From: Bacteroidota bacterium
Lineage (GTDB): Bacteria; Bacteroidota; Bacteroidia; Chitinophagales; Chitinophagaceae
Reading direction: 5' to 3'
DNA length: 64,000 bases
Assembly: GCA_030706735.1 (NCBI GenBank)
Contig: JAUZNZ010000021.1
Span: 1-64,000, forward strand
This document shows, piece by piece, positions 1-8,177 of the stretch (within the stretch, counting starts at the first letter, position 1; each line of letters opens with the position of its first letter). A model generated the notes under the pieces. It had not been told where the DNA came from. It made no database searches and worked only from the letters and a program-made list of their open reading frames with translations. The translations under genes were made by a program, and so were the position numbers.

Positions 1-936
1 CCATCCGGCAAAGGAGATTTCAAAACCATTCAGGACGCACTGAACAGTCTTCCCGACCACTCCGGTGAACCACGTCTGATATTCATCAGAGAGGGCATCT
101 ATAAGGAAAAGATATTTATAGACAAGGATAATATCGTCCTCCAGGGCGAGAATGAGGCGAAAACGATATTGACTTTTTCTCTGGCCCGGGACGCATGGCG
201 TTGCGATCACAAGGATGACTGGGGCGTGGCTACCTTGAATCTCAAAGGCAACGATATCACGCTTAAAGACCTGACCATCGAAAACAGCTATGGTTTCGAC
301 AATCAGGGCCCGGTCATCGTCTCCTGTGCAGCCGACTCGGCCCGTCATCAACGATCGGTCGCCAGAGACGGCCACCAGATGGCGCTCCGATCCTTTGCAA
401 CTACCCGGATGAAGGTGATCCGCTGCCGGTTCATAGCGTACGGCGGAGATACCGTCAGTCCATGGAATGTGAATGACGGCATGTTTTATTTTAAGGACTG
501 CGTGATGGAGGGCGGCGTCGATTTTTACTGCCCCCGCGGATGGGCCTACGCCGAGCATTGTTCGTTCATTGCCCACGGAGGCCCCGCCAGCATCTGGCAC
601 GACGGCTCCGCCGATCCGGGCTCCAGGACCGTGCTGAAAGATTGTCATTTCGCCGGTTACGACGGATTTAAGCTCGGCCGCTATCATCGCGACGCCCAAT
701 TCTACCTTATCGGTTGCACGTTTGCGGATAACATGGCCGACCAGGATATCTACCTCGTCCCCACGACCAATACGATCCGGTGGGGCCGTAGGGTATATTA
801 CTTTGGTTGCCGCAAAGAGGGGAGGCCTTATTCCTGGTACGCCGATAACCTGGACAAGGCAGAAGGATCGCCGGCGCCGGATCAGATCGATGCCCGATGG
901 ACCTTCGCGGGCAAATGGGATCCCGCGGCAAATTGA
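1..936 (+). CDS. Pectin methylesterase (CE8), 5'-truncated by window edge
   Basis: The reading frame is open from base 1, so the start and any signal peptide lie upstream of the window; 311 codons are visible. Pectinesterases remove methyl esters from homogalacturonan outside the cytoplasm, opening it to lyases and hydrolases. The visible part has the right-handed beta-helix pattern of the family and recognisable versions of its catalytic blocks: GHQMAL near visible residue 125 (family QAVAL), GGVDFY near 171-176 (family DFIFG, with the catalytic Asp) and LGRYH near 225 (family LGRPW). The last block is divergent (Tyr-His for Pro-Trp), as in many Bacteroidota CE8 enzymes. The next gene begins one base after the stop, so both are probably in one pectin-utilisation transcript. 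The family call is firm; the exact substrate is inferred. Confidence 0.87.
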   Translation, partial: PSGKGDFKTIQDALNSLPDHSGEPRLIFIREGIYKEKIFIDKDNIVLQGENEAKTILTFSLARDAWRCDHKDDWGVATLNLKGNDITLKDLTIENSYGFDNQGPVIVSCAADSARHQRSVARDGHQMALRSFATTRMKVIRCRFIAYGGDTVSPWNVNDGMFYFKDCVMEGGVDFYCPRGWAYAEHCSFIAHGGPASIWHDGSADPGSRTVLKDCHFAGYDGFKLGRYHRDAQFYLIGCTFADNMADQDIYLVPTTNTIRWGRRVYYFGCRKEGRPYSWYADNLDKAEGSPAPDQIDARWTFAGKWDPAAN

Positions 937-937
937 A

Positions 938-2923
938 ATGATGGATAACAACTGGATAAAGATGAAACACTACCCGAAGATCCGCCCCGGCGCCACCCAA
1001 AGGCATTTCGTCCGGCGCTCGCATGCCGTTCTGCTATCCGGCTTGCTGCTCGCAGGCCATTTGGCTGTCGCGCAGGCAGGCGGGTGGGCGGGAAAAATGG
1101 CGGCCACGGTAATGAATACCGCGGGTGATTCTGCCGCAGGCGCTCTCGCGCAACCTGCAAAATGGAATTATGACCAGGGCGTGGTCTGGCGGGGCATGGA
1201 AAGGTTATGGTACCGTACCGGCGACGCCCGCTATTTCAAATATATCCAGCAAGGCATCGACCGCCTGGTTACCAAAGATGGGGACATCCTCACCTATAAG
1301 CAGGACGACTATAATCTGGACAACATCCTTTGCGGCAGACTTCTCCTCCTGTTATACCGCGTGACGGGCCAGGATAAGTATTATCGGGCGGCCGCCCGCT
1401 TGCGTTCCCAACTGAGCCGTCAGCCGCGAACCCGCGAAGGGAGCTTCTGGCATAAGCAACGTTACCCCTGGCAGGTTTGGCTCGACGGCCTCTATCTGGC
1501 ACAGCCCTTCTATGCCGAATACGCATCCGTATTCCATGAAGATTCGGCATTTGACGATATCATCCGGCAATTCGTCAGGATCGAACATCATGCGCGTGAC
1601 AGCCATACCGGTCTTCTATACCATGGATGGGACGAATCGAAGCAACAAAAATGGGCGGACAGGGCCTCGGGTCATTCCCCGCAGTTCTGGGGGCGCGCGA
1701 TGGGATGGTATGGAATGGCCCTCGTCGACGTGCTCGATTATATTCCCGCCAACCATCCCGGCAGGCAATCCCTCATCGACATCCTCTCCCGCTTCGCCGG
1801 GGCTGCTCAAAAAGCGCAAGACCCCGCGACTGGCCTGTGGTGGGATATCCTGGACAAGCCGGGCGCACCGGGGAATTATCCTGAAGCATCTGTCAGTTGC
1901 ATGTTCGTATATACCTTGGCGAAAGGCGCCCGCAAGGGGTACCTCCCTGTTTCCTGCCTGAGCGTCGCACGAAAAGGCTATGAGGGCATTCTCGGGAATT
2001 TTGTCACCAATGGACCGGACGGACGACCCGGCCTGGATGGAACGGTAAGCGTCAGCGGCCTCGGCGGCGAACCCTACCGGGACGGCAGCTACGCTTACTA
2101 TACGCATGAGAAAGTCGTGAGAAATGATCCCAAAGGCATCGGTGCATTTCTCCTGGCCTCCGATGAGATGGAAATGGCCCCTGCCCTTACGCTCGGAAGA
2201 GGTCGCTCGGTTATGCTGGATTATTATTTCAACAATGAACATAAGCAGGATGTGACAGGCCGGATGGTCCGCTATCACTACACCTGGGAGGATGAGGCGA
2301 ATAGCGGCTTCTCCCTCTTCGGGCATATTTTCCGGCAATTCGGCATGCGCACCGATTCCCTGTCCGTAGCGCCCACAGCCGCAAACCTGAAGAACGCCGC
2401 CTTGTACATTATCGTTGACCCCGATGACGAAAAGGAAAGCCCCGGGCCAAATTACCCGTCTGCCCGGGATATCCAGGATCTTTATGACTGGGTAAAGGAC
2501 GGTGGCGTACTCCTGCTTATGAGCAACGATTCGGGCAATGCGGAGTTCACCCATTTCAATCGCCTGTCCGAAAAATTCGGCATCCATTTTAATGAGGATT
2601 CACGTAACAAGGTCATCGGGAACAGGTTCGAAATGGGGGCCTTCACCATGACAGTACAGGATGCGATATTCAAAACATCTAAGAAAATTTACATAAAGGA
2701 ACTGAGCACACTCCGGCTGACCGAACCGGCAAGGGCCTTTTTTTCCGATCATGGCGATGTGATCATGGCTACCGCCCGGATCGGTAAAGGGACCGTATTT
2801 GCCGTGGGAGATCCCTGGTTTTATAATGAATACACCGACGGGCGTAAACTCCCCGGCGACTACCAGAATTTCAATGCAGCAAGGGATCTGGCGAAATGGC
2901 TGATCGAACAATCGCCAAAATAG
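938..2923 (+). CDS. GH88/GH105 unsaturated rhamnogalacturonyl hydrolase with C-terminal DUF4350-like domain
   Basis: This is a predicted exported enzyme of 661 residues. GH105 (YteR-type) enzymes cleave the unsaturated uronyl residue from oligosaccharides left by pectate or rhamnogalacturonan lyases. Residues ~70-440 form the (alpha/alpha)6-barrel with WLDGLY near residue 183 and GRAMGWYGMAL near 255, both matching the conserved active-site segments. A long hydrophobic stretch after a basic N-terminus (residues ~28-45, ending AVAQA) looks like a signal peptide. Residues ~465-660 look like a DUF4350/GATase-like domain (contains GGVLLLMSND and GKGTVFAVGDPW). The frame is open further upstream to 722, but that part overlaps the pectinesterase in another frame. 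I use the ATG at 938; 941 or 962 are also possible. It sits between pectinesterase and uxaC, consistent with pectin side-chain breakdown. Confidence 0.87.
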   Translation: MMDNNWIKMKHYPKIRPGATQRHFVRRSHAVLLSGLLLAGHLAVAQAGGWAGKMAATVMNTAGDSAAGALAQPAKWNYDQGVVWRGMERLWYRTGDARYFKYIQQGIDRLVTKDGDILTYKQDDYNLDNILCGRLLLLLYRVTGQDKYYRAAARLRSQLSRQPRTREGSFWHKQRYPWQVWLDGLYLAQPFYAEYASVFHEDSAFDDIIRQFVRIEHHARDSHTGLLYHGWDESKQQKWADRASGHSPQFWGRAMGWYGMALVDVLDYIPANHPGRQSLIDILSRFAGAAQKAQDPATGLWWDILDKPGAPGNYPEASVSCMFVYTLAKGARKGYLPVSCLSVARKGYEGILGNFVTNGPDGRPGLDGTVSVSGLGGEPYRDGSYAYYTHEKVVRNDPKGIGAFLLASDEMEMAPALTLGRGRSVMLDYYFNNEHKQDVTGRMVRYHYTWEDEANSGFSLFGHIFRQFGMRTDSLSVAPTAANLKNAALYIIVDPDDEKESPGPNYPSARDIQDLYDWVKDGGVLLLMSNDSGNAEFTHFNRLSEKFGIHFNEDSRNKVIGNRFEMGAFTMTVQDAIFKTSKKIYIKELSTLRLTEPARAFFSDHGDVIMATARIGKGTVFAVGDPWFYNEYTDGRKLPGDYQNFNAARDLAKWLIEQSPK

Positions 2924-2978
2924 CAGCGGCTGGCCGCAACCGGAACACGCACTGATCAATTATAAAAGTGGACTTGTT

Positions 2979-4409
2979 ATGAAAAAATTCCTGGACGAGA
3001 ACTTTCTGCTGAATACCAAGGCAGCACAGCAGCTATACCACGACTATGCGCGGGAAATGCCGATCATCGACTACCACTGTCACCTGCCTCCCCAGCAGAT
3101 CGCCGGCGACCATCAGTTCCAGAACCTGACCCAGGCATGGCTATACGGAGATCATTATAAATGGCGCGCCATGCGCACCAACGGCGTCGACGAAAGTTAT
3201 TGCACAGGCAGTCGTTCCGACTGGGATAAATTCCAGAAATGGTCGGAGACCGTTCCCTATACCCTTCGCAACCCTTTATACCATTGGACGCATCTCGAAC
3301 TCCAACGCTATTTCGATATACAGGACATGCTTACGGCCCGAACGGCAAAAAAGATCTATGACGCCTGCTCGGAGAAACTGCAATCGAGGGAATATTCCGT
3401 ACGCAACCTCCTTCGCAAGATGAACGTGATGGCGATCTGCACGACCGACGATCCGGTGGACTCGCTCGAACACCACCTTAAGCTCAGACAGGACGGTTTC
3501 GAGATACCCGTTATACCCGCATTCCGTCCCGACAATGCCATGAACGTCGATAATCCGGACAGTTTCAATGCCTATATCAGGCGCCTCGAGGCGGCGACCA
3601 ATATCGCCATCTCTAATTTTAATGACTACCTTTTCGCGCTCGAGAACCGCCATGACTTCTTTGCTTCCATGGGTTGTACGGTTTCCGACCATGGCCTCGA
3701 GGAGATCTATATTGAAGAATTTACCGGATGGGAAGTGGAATCCGTTTTTAACAAGATCCATTCCGGCAAATGGCTCAACGAATTGGAGCGCCGGAAGTTT
3801 AGATCAGCCATGCTGGTTCATTTCGCCGAATGGGACTGGGAAAAGGATTGGGTGCAGCAATATCATCTTGGGGCGCTCCGGAACAATAATAGCCGCATGA
3901 TGCAAAAGCTCGGCGCGGACACGGGCTGGGACTCTATCGGCGATTTTTCCCAGGGCAGGGCCGTGGCCAGGTTCCTCGACCGGCTCGACAAGGAAGACAA
4001 ACTCGCCAGGACCATCCTGTATAACCTTAACCCGGCCGACAATGAGTTGATGGCGACCATGATCGGGAATTTCAATGACGGTACGGTCGCCGGCAAGGTG
4101 CAATTCGGAGCGGCATGGTGGTTCCTCGACCAGAAGGACGGCATGACCAGGCAGGTGAATGCATTGTCCAATATGGGGCTTCTCAGCCGTTTCGTAGGGA
4201 TGCTGACCGATTCTCGCAGCTTTCTTTCTTATCCCCGCCATGAATACTTTAGAAGGATACTTTGCAATATCTTCGGCGAGGAGATCACCAACGGGGAACT
4301 GCCGGACGACCTCGAATGGATCGGAAAAGTGATCAAGGACATCTGTTATTACAACGCCAAGCAATATTTCAATTTCCATCCCGCCAGCACCATGGCCTAC
4401 CTGGAATGA
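2979..4409 (+). CDS. uxaC: Glucuronate/galacturonate isomerase
   Basis: UxaC is a cytoplasmic member of the amidohydrolase superfamily that converts D-glucuronate to D-fructuronate or D-galacturonate to D-tagaturonate, the first intracellular step of hexuronate catabolism. The 476 residues match the usual family length (about 465-475). Near the N-terminus the metal-binding HxH pair is His33 and His35 in the block DYHCHLPP, and the C-terminus carries a characteristic YNAKQYFNFHP segment. It starts 55 bases after the GH105 gene, so it likely belongs to the same pectin/uronate transcript and handles the uronic acids released by the two upstream enzymes. The downstream uronate reductases and dehydratases are not in the window. 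Confidence 0.96.
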   Translation: MKKFLDENFLLNTKAAQQLYHDYAREMPIIDYHCHLPPQQIAGDHQFQNLTQAWLYGDHYKWRAMRTNGVDESYCTGSRSDWDKFQKWSETVPYTLRNPLYHWTHLELQRYFDIQDMLTARTAKKIYDACSEKLQSREYSVRNLLRKMNVMAICTTDDPVDSLEHHLKLRQDGFEIPVIPAFRPDNAMNVDNPDSFNAYIRRLEAATNIAISNFNDYLFALENRHDFFASMGCTVSDHGLEEIYIEEFTGWEVESVFNKIHSGKWLNELERRKFRSAMLVHFAEWDWEKDWVQQYHLGALRNNNSRMMQKLGADTGWDSIGDFSQGRAVARFLDRLDKEDKLARTILYNLNPADNELMATMIGNFNDGTVAGKVQFGAAWWFLDQKDGMTRQVNALSNMGLLSRFVGMLTDSRSFLSYPRHEYFRRILCNIFGEEITNGELPDDLEWIGKVIKDICYYNAKQYFNFHPASTMAYLE

Positions 4410-4420
4410 GGGGGCTCCGG

Positions 4421-4438
4421 GCCCGCCCCGCCGCGGGC
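4421..4438 (+). terminator. GC-rich hairpin after uxaC, possible weak terminator
   Basis: GCCCGC (4421-4426) pairs with GCGGGC (4433-4438) across a six-base loop, 11 bases after the uxaC stop. No U-tract follows, so it may be a processing or pause hairpin rather than an intrinsic terminator. Confidence 0.33.
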
Positions 4439-4477
4439 ATCCTAATTGCATATCCATAGGCGAAATCAACGCTTATT

Positions 4478-4795
4478 ATGGATACCCGAAAAAAGAGCAC
4501 CCGGCCCGCCTCCAGACCGCCTGCCGCCAAGGCCCCTGCAAATTCCCGTCCTGACGCCCCCCATGTTGAGGACGGCGATGTATCCCCCGAAGAACGCGCC
4601 CTCCTGGCCCGCAGTGCCTCCAATCCGCCTGACGAGGACGAACAGGCCCTGCACCGGGCGTCCCTGGACGAGACCGACGAGGACGGCGAGCCTCTCGAAG
4701 AGAGAGGTCTCGACGAGGACCTTACCGGCAGCGACCTGGACATTCCCGGCTCCGAAGAGGGGATCGGTGACGAAGAGGAAGAAAATAATGAGTAG
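4478..4795 (+). CDS. Small acidic hydrophilic protein, conserved Bacteroidota hypothetical
   Basis: This is a 105-residue protein with no signal peptide or membrane segment. Residues 1-30 are basic and rich in Pro and Ala; residues 31-105 are extremely acidic (ending EEEENNE) and contain the blocks LDETDEDGEPLEE and GSDLDIPGSE. From memory such blocks recur in a family of uncharacterised small proteins of Bacteroidota; no function is known to me. It is probably intrinsically disordered. The stop codon overlaps the start of the following methyltransferase by eight bases, which suggests translational coupling. Composition resembles two other small proteins in this window (6083-6310 and 38310-38561). 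Confidence 0.72.
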   Translation: MDTRKKSTRPASRPPAAKAPANSRPDAPHVEDGDVSPEERALLARSASNPPDEDEQALHRASLDETDEDGEPLEERGLDEDLTGSDLDIPGSEEGIGDEEEENNE

Positions 4796-5960
4796 CGGAC
4801 CGACCAATCCCATCCCGATGCCCGCCACGGAATGCAACACCCCATTGGCGGACTTGATCAGGGAAAAGATCCTCCGCGAAGGGCTGCTCTCCTTTCGCGA
4901 CTTCATGGAATTATGCCTGTATCACCCCACGCTTGGGTATTATTGCTCGCCGGACAATAAGATCGGCAAAGGCGGGGATTTTTATACCAGCCCCTGTTTT
5001 TCTTCTCTCTTCGGCGAAATGCTGGCACGGCAGATGGAGCAAATGTGGCTCCTCCTTGGAAAGGGTGGGTTCACCATCGTGGAATATGGCGCCGGCACAG
5101 GCCTGCTTTGCCGGGACATCCTGCGGGCGCTGCAGGGTAACAAGGAATTGTACCGGGACCTGCAATACCGGATCATCGAGAAGAGCCCATCCATGCGCGA
5201 ACAGGAAAAGCGCCTCCTTCCGGAAAAAGTGACCTGGCACGAAAGCATCGGCGAGATCGGCCCCTTCTCCGGCTGCATCCTCTCCAATGAGCTGATCGAC
5301 AATTTTGCCGTTCACCGGGTGGTTATGAAAGAGGATCTCATGGAGGTCTTCGTGGGCTACGAGGAGGGGTTCACGGAACGGCTCCAACCTGCCGGCTGCG
5401 AATTGAAGGATCATCTCTCTGCTTCCGGTCTCAACCTTCCACGGGGATACCATCTTCCGTACGGACATCACATGGAGATCAATCTCCAGGCCCGTGACTG
5501 GATCCGGGAAATTTCATCGGCTTTGAACCGGGGCTTTGTGCTGACGATCGACTACGGATACTCGATAGCCGCCCTGACGGACGGTCGCCGGAGTTCAGGT
5601 ACCCTGGCTTGCTATTACAGGCAACAACGCAATTTCTCATTCTATGCTCGTATCGGCCGCCAGGACATGACGGCTCATATTGATTTTTCCGCATTGCGCA
5701 GATGGGGATTGGAGAACGGCCTGGCATGCTGCGGTATTACCGGCCAGGCGAACTTTCTGCGCGCAATGGGCCTGGCAGACCACGTTAAGGGCCTGGAAAC
5801 GACGGCTACCCGCGGTCTGTCGGATGGCAACGGACAGGCCACCCTCCTGGTAAACATCCTCCTGAGAGATATGGGCAACAAGTTCAAGGTGCTCATTCAA
5901 CAAAAAGGCCTGAACGGACCCAGGCTGTCCGGCCTCATGTTCCCCGAATACCTGCCTTGA
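4788..5960 (+). CDS. Class I SAM-dependent methyltransferase, MidA/NDUFAF7 family
   Basis: This 390-residue protein belongs to COG1565, whose mitochondrial member NDUFAF7 methylates an arginine of a complex I subunit; bacterial substrates are mostly unproven. The SAM-binding motif is VEYGAGTG near residue 98, and the family blocks HPTLGYY, GGDFYTSP and LSNELIDNFAVH are all present. The open frame extends back to 4446, but that stretch overlaps the acidic protein in another frame; I place the start at the ATG at 4788, overlapping the preceding stop. ATG 4818 is an alternative. Length is normal for the family. No complex I genes are near, so the link to respiration here is only by family. Confidence 0.88.
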   Translation: MSSGPTNPIPMPATECNTPLADLIREKILREGLLSFRDFMELCLYHPTLGYYCSPDNKIGKGGDFYTSPCFSSLFGEMLARQMEQMWLLLGKGGFTIVEYGAGTGLLCRDILRALQGNKELYRDLQYRIIEKSPSMREQEKRLLPEKVTWHESIGEIGPFSGCILSNELIDNFAVHRVVMKEDLMEVFVGYEEGFTERLQPAGCELKDHLSASGLNLPRGYHLPYGHHMEINLQARDWIREISSALNRGFVLTIDYGYSIAALTDGRRSSGTLACYYRQQRNFSFYARIGRQDMTAHIDFSALRRWGLENGLACCGITGQANFLRAMGLADHVKGLETTATRGLSDGNGQATLLVNILLRDMGNKFKVLIQQKGLNGPRLSGLMFPEYLP

Positions 5961-6082
5961 CCGTCCGCTTGTCGACGACCTCCTGTGGCAACCCGGACGT
6001 TGTAGAAGAATTGCCCCGGTACCGCACCGCATAGGTCCTGACCTGGTGCAAAAATTGCATAATAGATTGGAAATGCACCACA

Positions 6083-6310
6083 ATGCCCGGCAAAGAAAAT
6101 AATCAGCCGATCCGTCGCAAGTCGGAAGTACAGGAGAGTAATGACGATCGCATCGACGAGGATTTTCCCGGTTATCCGCACCATCCGTCGAAGGAAAAGA
6201 ACATTAACCCCCGGAAAGATCAGGATAAGCGCTCGCGGGATGTCGATCGCCACAATGGCTCGGCCAATGCATTCGAGGGGACCGAGGATCCGTCCGGCGG
6301 CGATGAATGA
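6083..6310 (+). CDS. Small hydrophilic charged protein, unknown function
   Basis: This encodes 75 residues with almost no hydrophobic residues: many Asp, Glu, Lys, Arg, Asn and Pro (PGKENNQP, KDQDKRSRD, ending GGDE). No domain is recognised and it is probably disordered. The stop codon overlaps an ATG at 6307 in the treZ frame, so it may be co-expressed with treZ and treY. Its composition recalls small stress-induced hydrophilic proteins; that is an inference from composition only. Confidence 0.55.
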   Translation: MPGKENNQPIRRKSEVQESNDDRIDEDFPGYPHHPSKEKNINPRKDQDKRSRDVDRHNGSANAFEGTEDPSGGDE

Positions 6311-6345
6311 TACCCGGTGGCATCCCTTTTGACGTAACGCTTGCA

Positions 6346-8169
6346 ATGAATTCATTGGTAAAGAAGATCGGATCTTGGTATGACAAAGGAATCGGCGAAT
6401 TTAGGGTTTGGGCCCCATTGCGTGAACGGGTTGAGCTCGTCCTGGAGTCTCCCGCACCAGTTGTTCATCCCATGCAAAAAGACGAGTGGGGTTACTGGAG
6501 CGCCGCGATCAACGCTCCGGCCGGCTCGACATATGTCTTCCGTCTCGATGGGGAGACCTGCTGCCCCGATCCCGCCTCCATCAGCCAACCAAAAGGCGTC
6601 CACGGCCCCTCCGAACTCATCGAACGCGACGGGTTTGCCTGGAGCGACGAGTCCTGGCAAGGACTCCCGCTGAGCAATATGATCATCTACGAACTGCATG
6701 TGGGTGCTTTTTCCCCAACCCACGATTTCGATGGCATTATTTGCAAATTGGATTACCTGGCAGAACTTGGTATTAACACGATCGAACTCATGCCGATCGC
6801 TCAATTCCCCGGAGAAAGGAACTGGGGCTACGACGGCGTATACCCCTTTGCAGTGCATCCCGGCTACGGTGGGCGCACAGACCTCAAACGACTCGTCAAT
6901 GCGATCCATGCAAAAGGCATGGCCCTGATCCTGGACGTCGTATACAATCACCTCGGCCCGGAAGGAAATTACCTTCGCGAATTCGGTCCCTATTTTACGG
7001 CAAAATATCGTACGCCCTGGGGCGACGCGATCAATCTCGATGATGCCTGGAGCGACGGGGTACGCAATTTTTTCCTGCAGAATGCGCAGATGTGGTTCGA
7101 GGAATTTCATATCGATGGGCTTCGCCTCGACGCGGTACACGCGATCCGGGATTTCAGTGCGCATCCGTTTATTCGCCAGCTGAAGGAGCTGGCCCTGCAG
7201 GTCGGTGAAGGCAGCGGCCACCCCAGGGTACTGATCGCAGAGCTTGATCTCAATGATATCCGGTATATCGCCCCGCCGGAGAAGGGCGGCTATGGCCTGG
7301 ACGGCCAATGGTGCGACGAGTTCCACCATGCCCTGCACGCTCTCCTGACCGGCGAGCGACATGGCTATTATGAAGATTTCGGTGAGATAGATCATCTGGT
7401 CGCCGCCTTCCGCGACACCTTTGTTTATCACGGAAATTATTCTCCTCATCGGAAAAGAGGGTTCGGCGCCCCCGTCGGGAATACGCCCTATGGCCGCTTC
7501 ATCGTGTTTTCACAGAATCATGATCAGATCGGTAACCGCGCCATGGGCGACAGGTCATCGGAACGCCTGTCCTTCGAACAATTGAAGCTGGCTGCCGCAA
7601 CGGTACTGCTCTCTCCTTATATACCGCTTCTGTTTATGGGCGAAGAGTATGGTGAGATCAATCCCTTCTTGTTCTTTACCGGCTTCGAAGACCCGGAACT
7701 CATCGAATCCATCCGAAATGGCCGGAAAAAGGAGTTCAGGTATGCCGATGGCGATGGGTTGCCGGATCCGCAGGCAGAGGACACATTCCTTCGGTCGAAC
7801 CTCTCCTGGAGGGATAGAGAGGAACCCGGCGCCACCTTATTCAACTATTACCGGTTCCTTATTGACTTTAGGGCAAGGCGTCCCGCCATGCAGGCCATGG
7901 AAAGAGATTCAATGCGGGTGCACCATCCCGGAGGTCAGGCCGTCTGTATAGACAGGCGGTTGCCCGGGGATCACCTCCTTATCTGGCTTAATTTCAATGG
8001 ACACGAGACGATTGTCGGCAATGATCGCGAATCTGCCCTCAGGCCGATATTCGACTCGGCTTCCGCGGAATGGCGCGGACCGGGTGGGTCCGGTCTTTGC
8101 GAGATCCCTTCTGGCAGCAAGATGGTACTGTCTGCCTTTTCCGCCGCTGTTTTTGAAATGATACCATAA
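6346..8169 (+). CDS. treZ: Malto-oligosyltrehalose trehalohydrolase (TreZ), first copy
   Basis: TreZ (GH13) hydrolyses the alpha-1,4 bond next to the terminal trehalosyl unit made by TreY, releasing trehalose from glycogen or maltodextrin ends. The protein has an N-terminal CBM48-like sandwich (FRVWAPLRERVELVL), the GH13 barrel and a C-terminal beta domain. Visible catalytic elements are the nucleophile in GLRLDAVH (near residue 260), the acid/base Glu in LIAELDLN (near 296) and the transition-state Asp in QNHDQIGNR (near 390). The frame also has an ATG at 6307 overlapping the previous stop, but the 13 extra residues are unlike the family N-terminus, so 6346 (607 residues) is preferred. treY follows after eight bases: a classic treZ-treY pair. 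Confidence 0.94.
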   Translation: MNSLVKKIGSWYDKGIGEFRVWAPLRERVELVLESPAPVVHPMQKDEWGYWSAAINAPAGSTYVFRLDGETCCPDPASISQPKGVHGPSELIERDGFAWSDESWQGLPLSNMIIYELHVGAFSPTHDFDGIICKLDYLAELGINTIELMPIAQFPGERNWGYDGVYPFAVHPGYGGRTDLKRLVNAIHAKGMALILDVVYNHLGPEGNYLREFGPYFTAKYRTPWGDAINLDDAWSDGVRNFFLQNAQMWFEEFHIDGLRLDAVHAIRDFSAHPFIRQLKELALQVGEGSGHPRVLIAELDLNDIRYIAPPEKGGYGLDGQWCDEFHHALHALLTGERHGYYEDFGEIDHLVAAFRDTFVYHGNYSPHRKRGFGAPVGNTPYGRFIVFSQNHDQIGNRAMGDRSSERLSFEQLKLAAATVLLSPYIPLLFMGEEYGEINPFLFFTGFEDPELIESIRNGRKKEFRYADGDGLPDPQAEDTFLRSNLSWRDREEPGATLFNYYRFLIDFRARRPAMQAMERDSMRVHHPGGQAVCIDRRLPGDHLLIWLNFNGHETIVGNDRESALRPIFDSASAEWRGPGGSGLCEIPSGSKMVLSAFSAAVFEMIP

Positions 8170-8177
8170 ACCCATTT

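Noticed and set aside
722-937. Upstream extension of the GH105 frame over the pectinesterase end.
   Set aside because: It lies in another frame of a conserved gene and gives an Arg-rich N-terminus unlike a signal peptide; the start at 938 is better.
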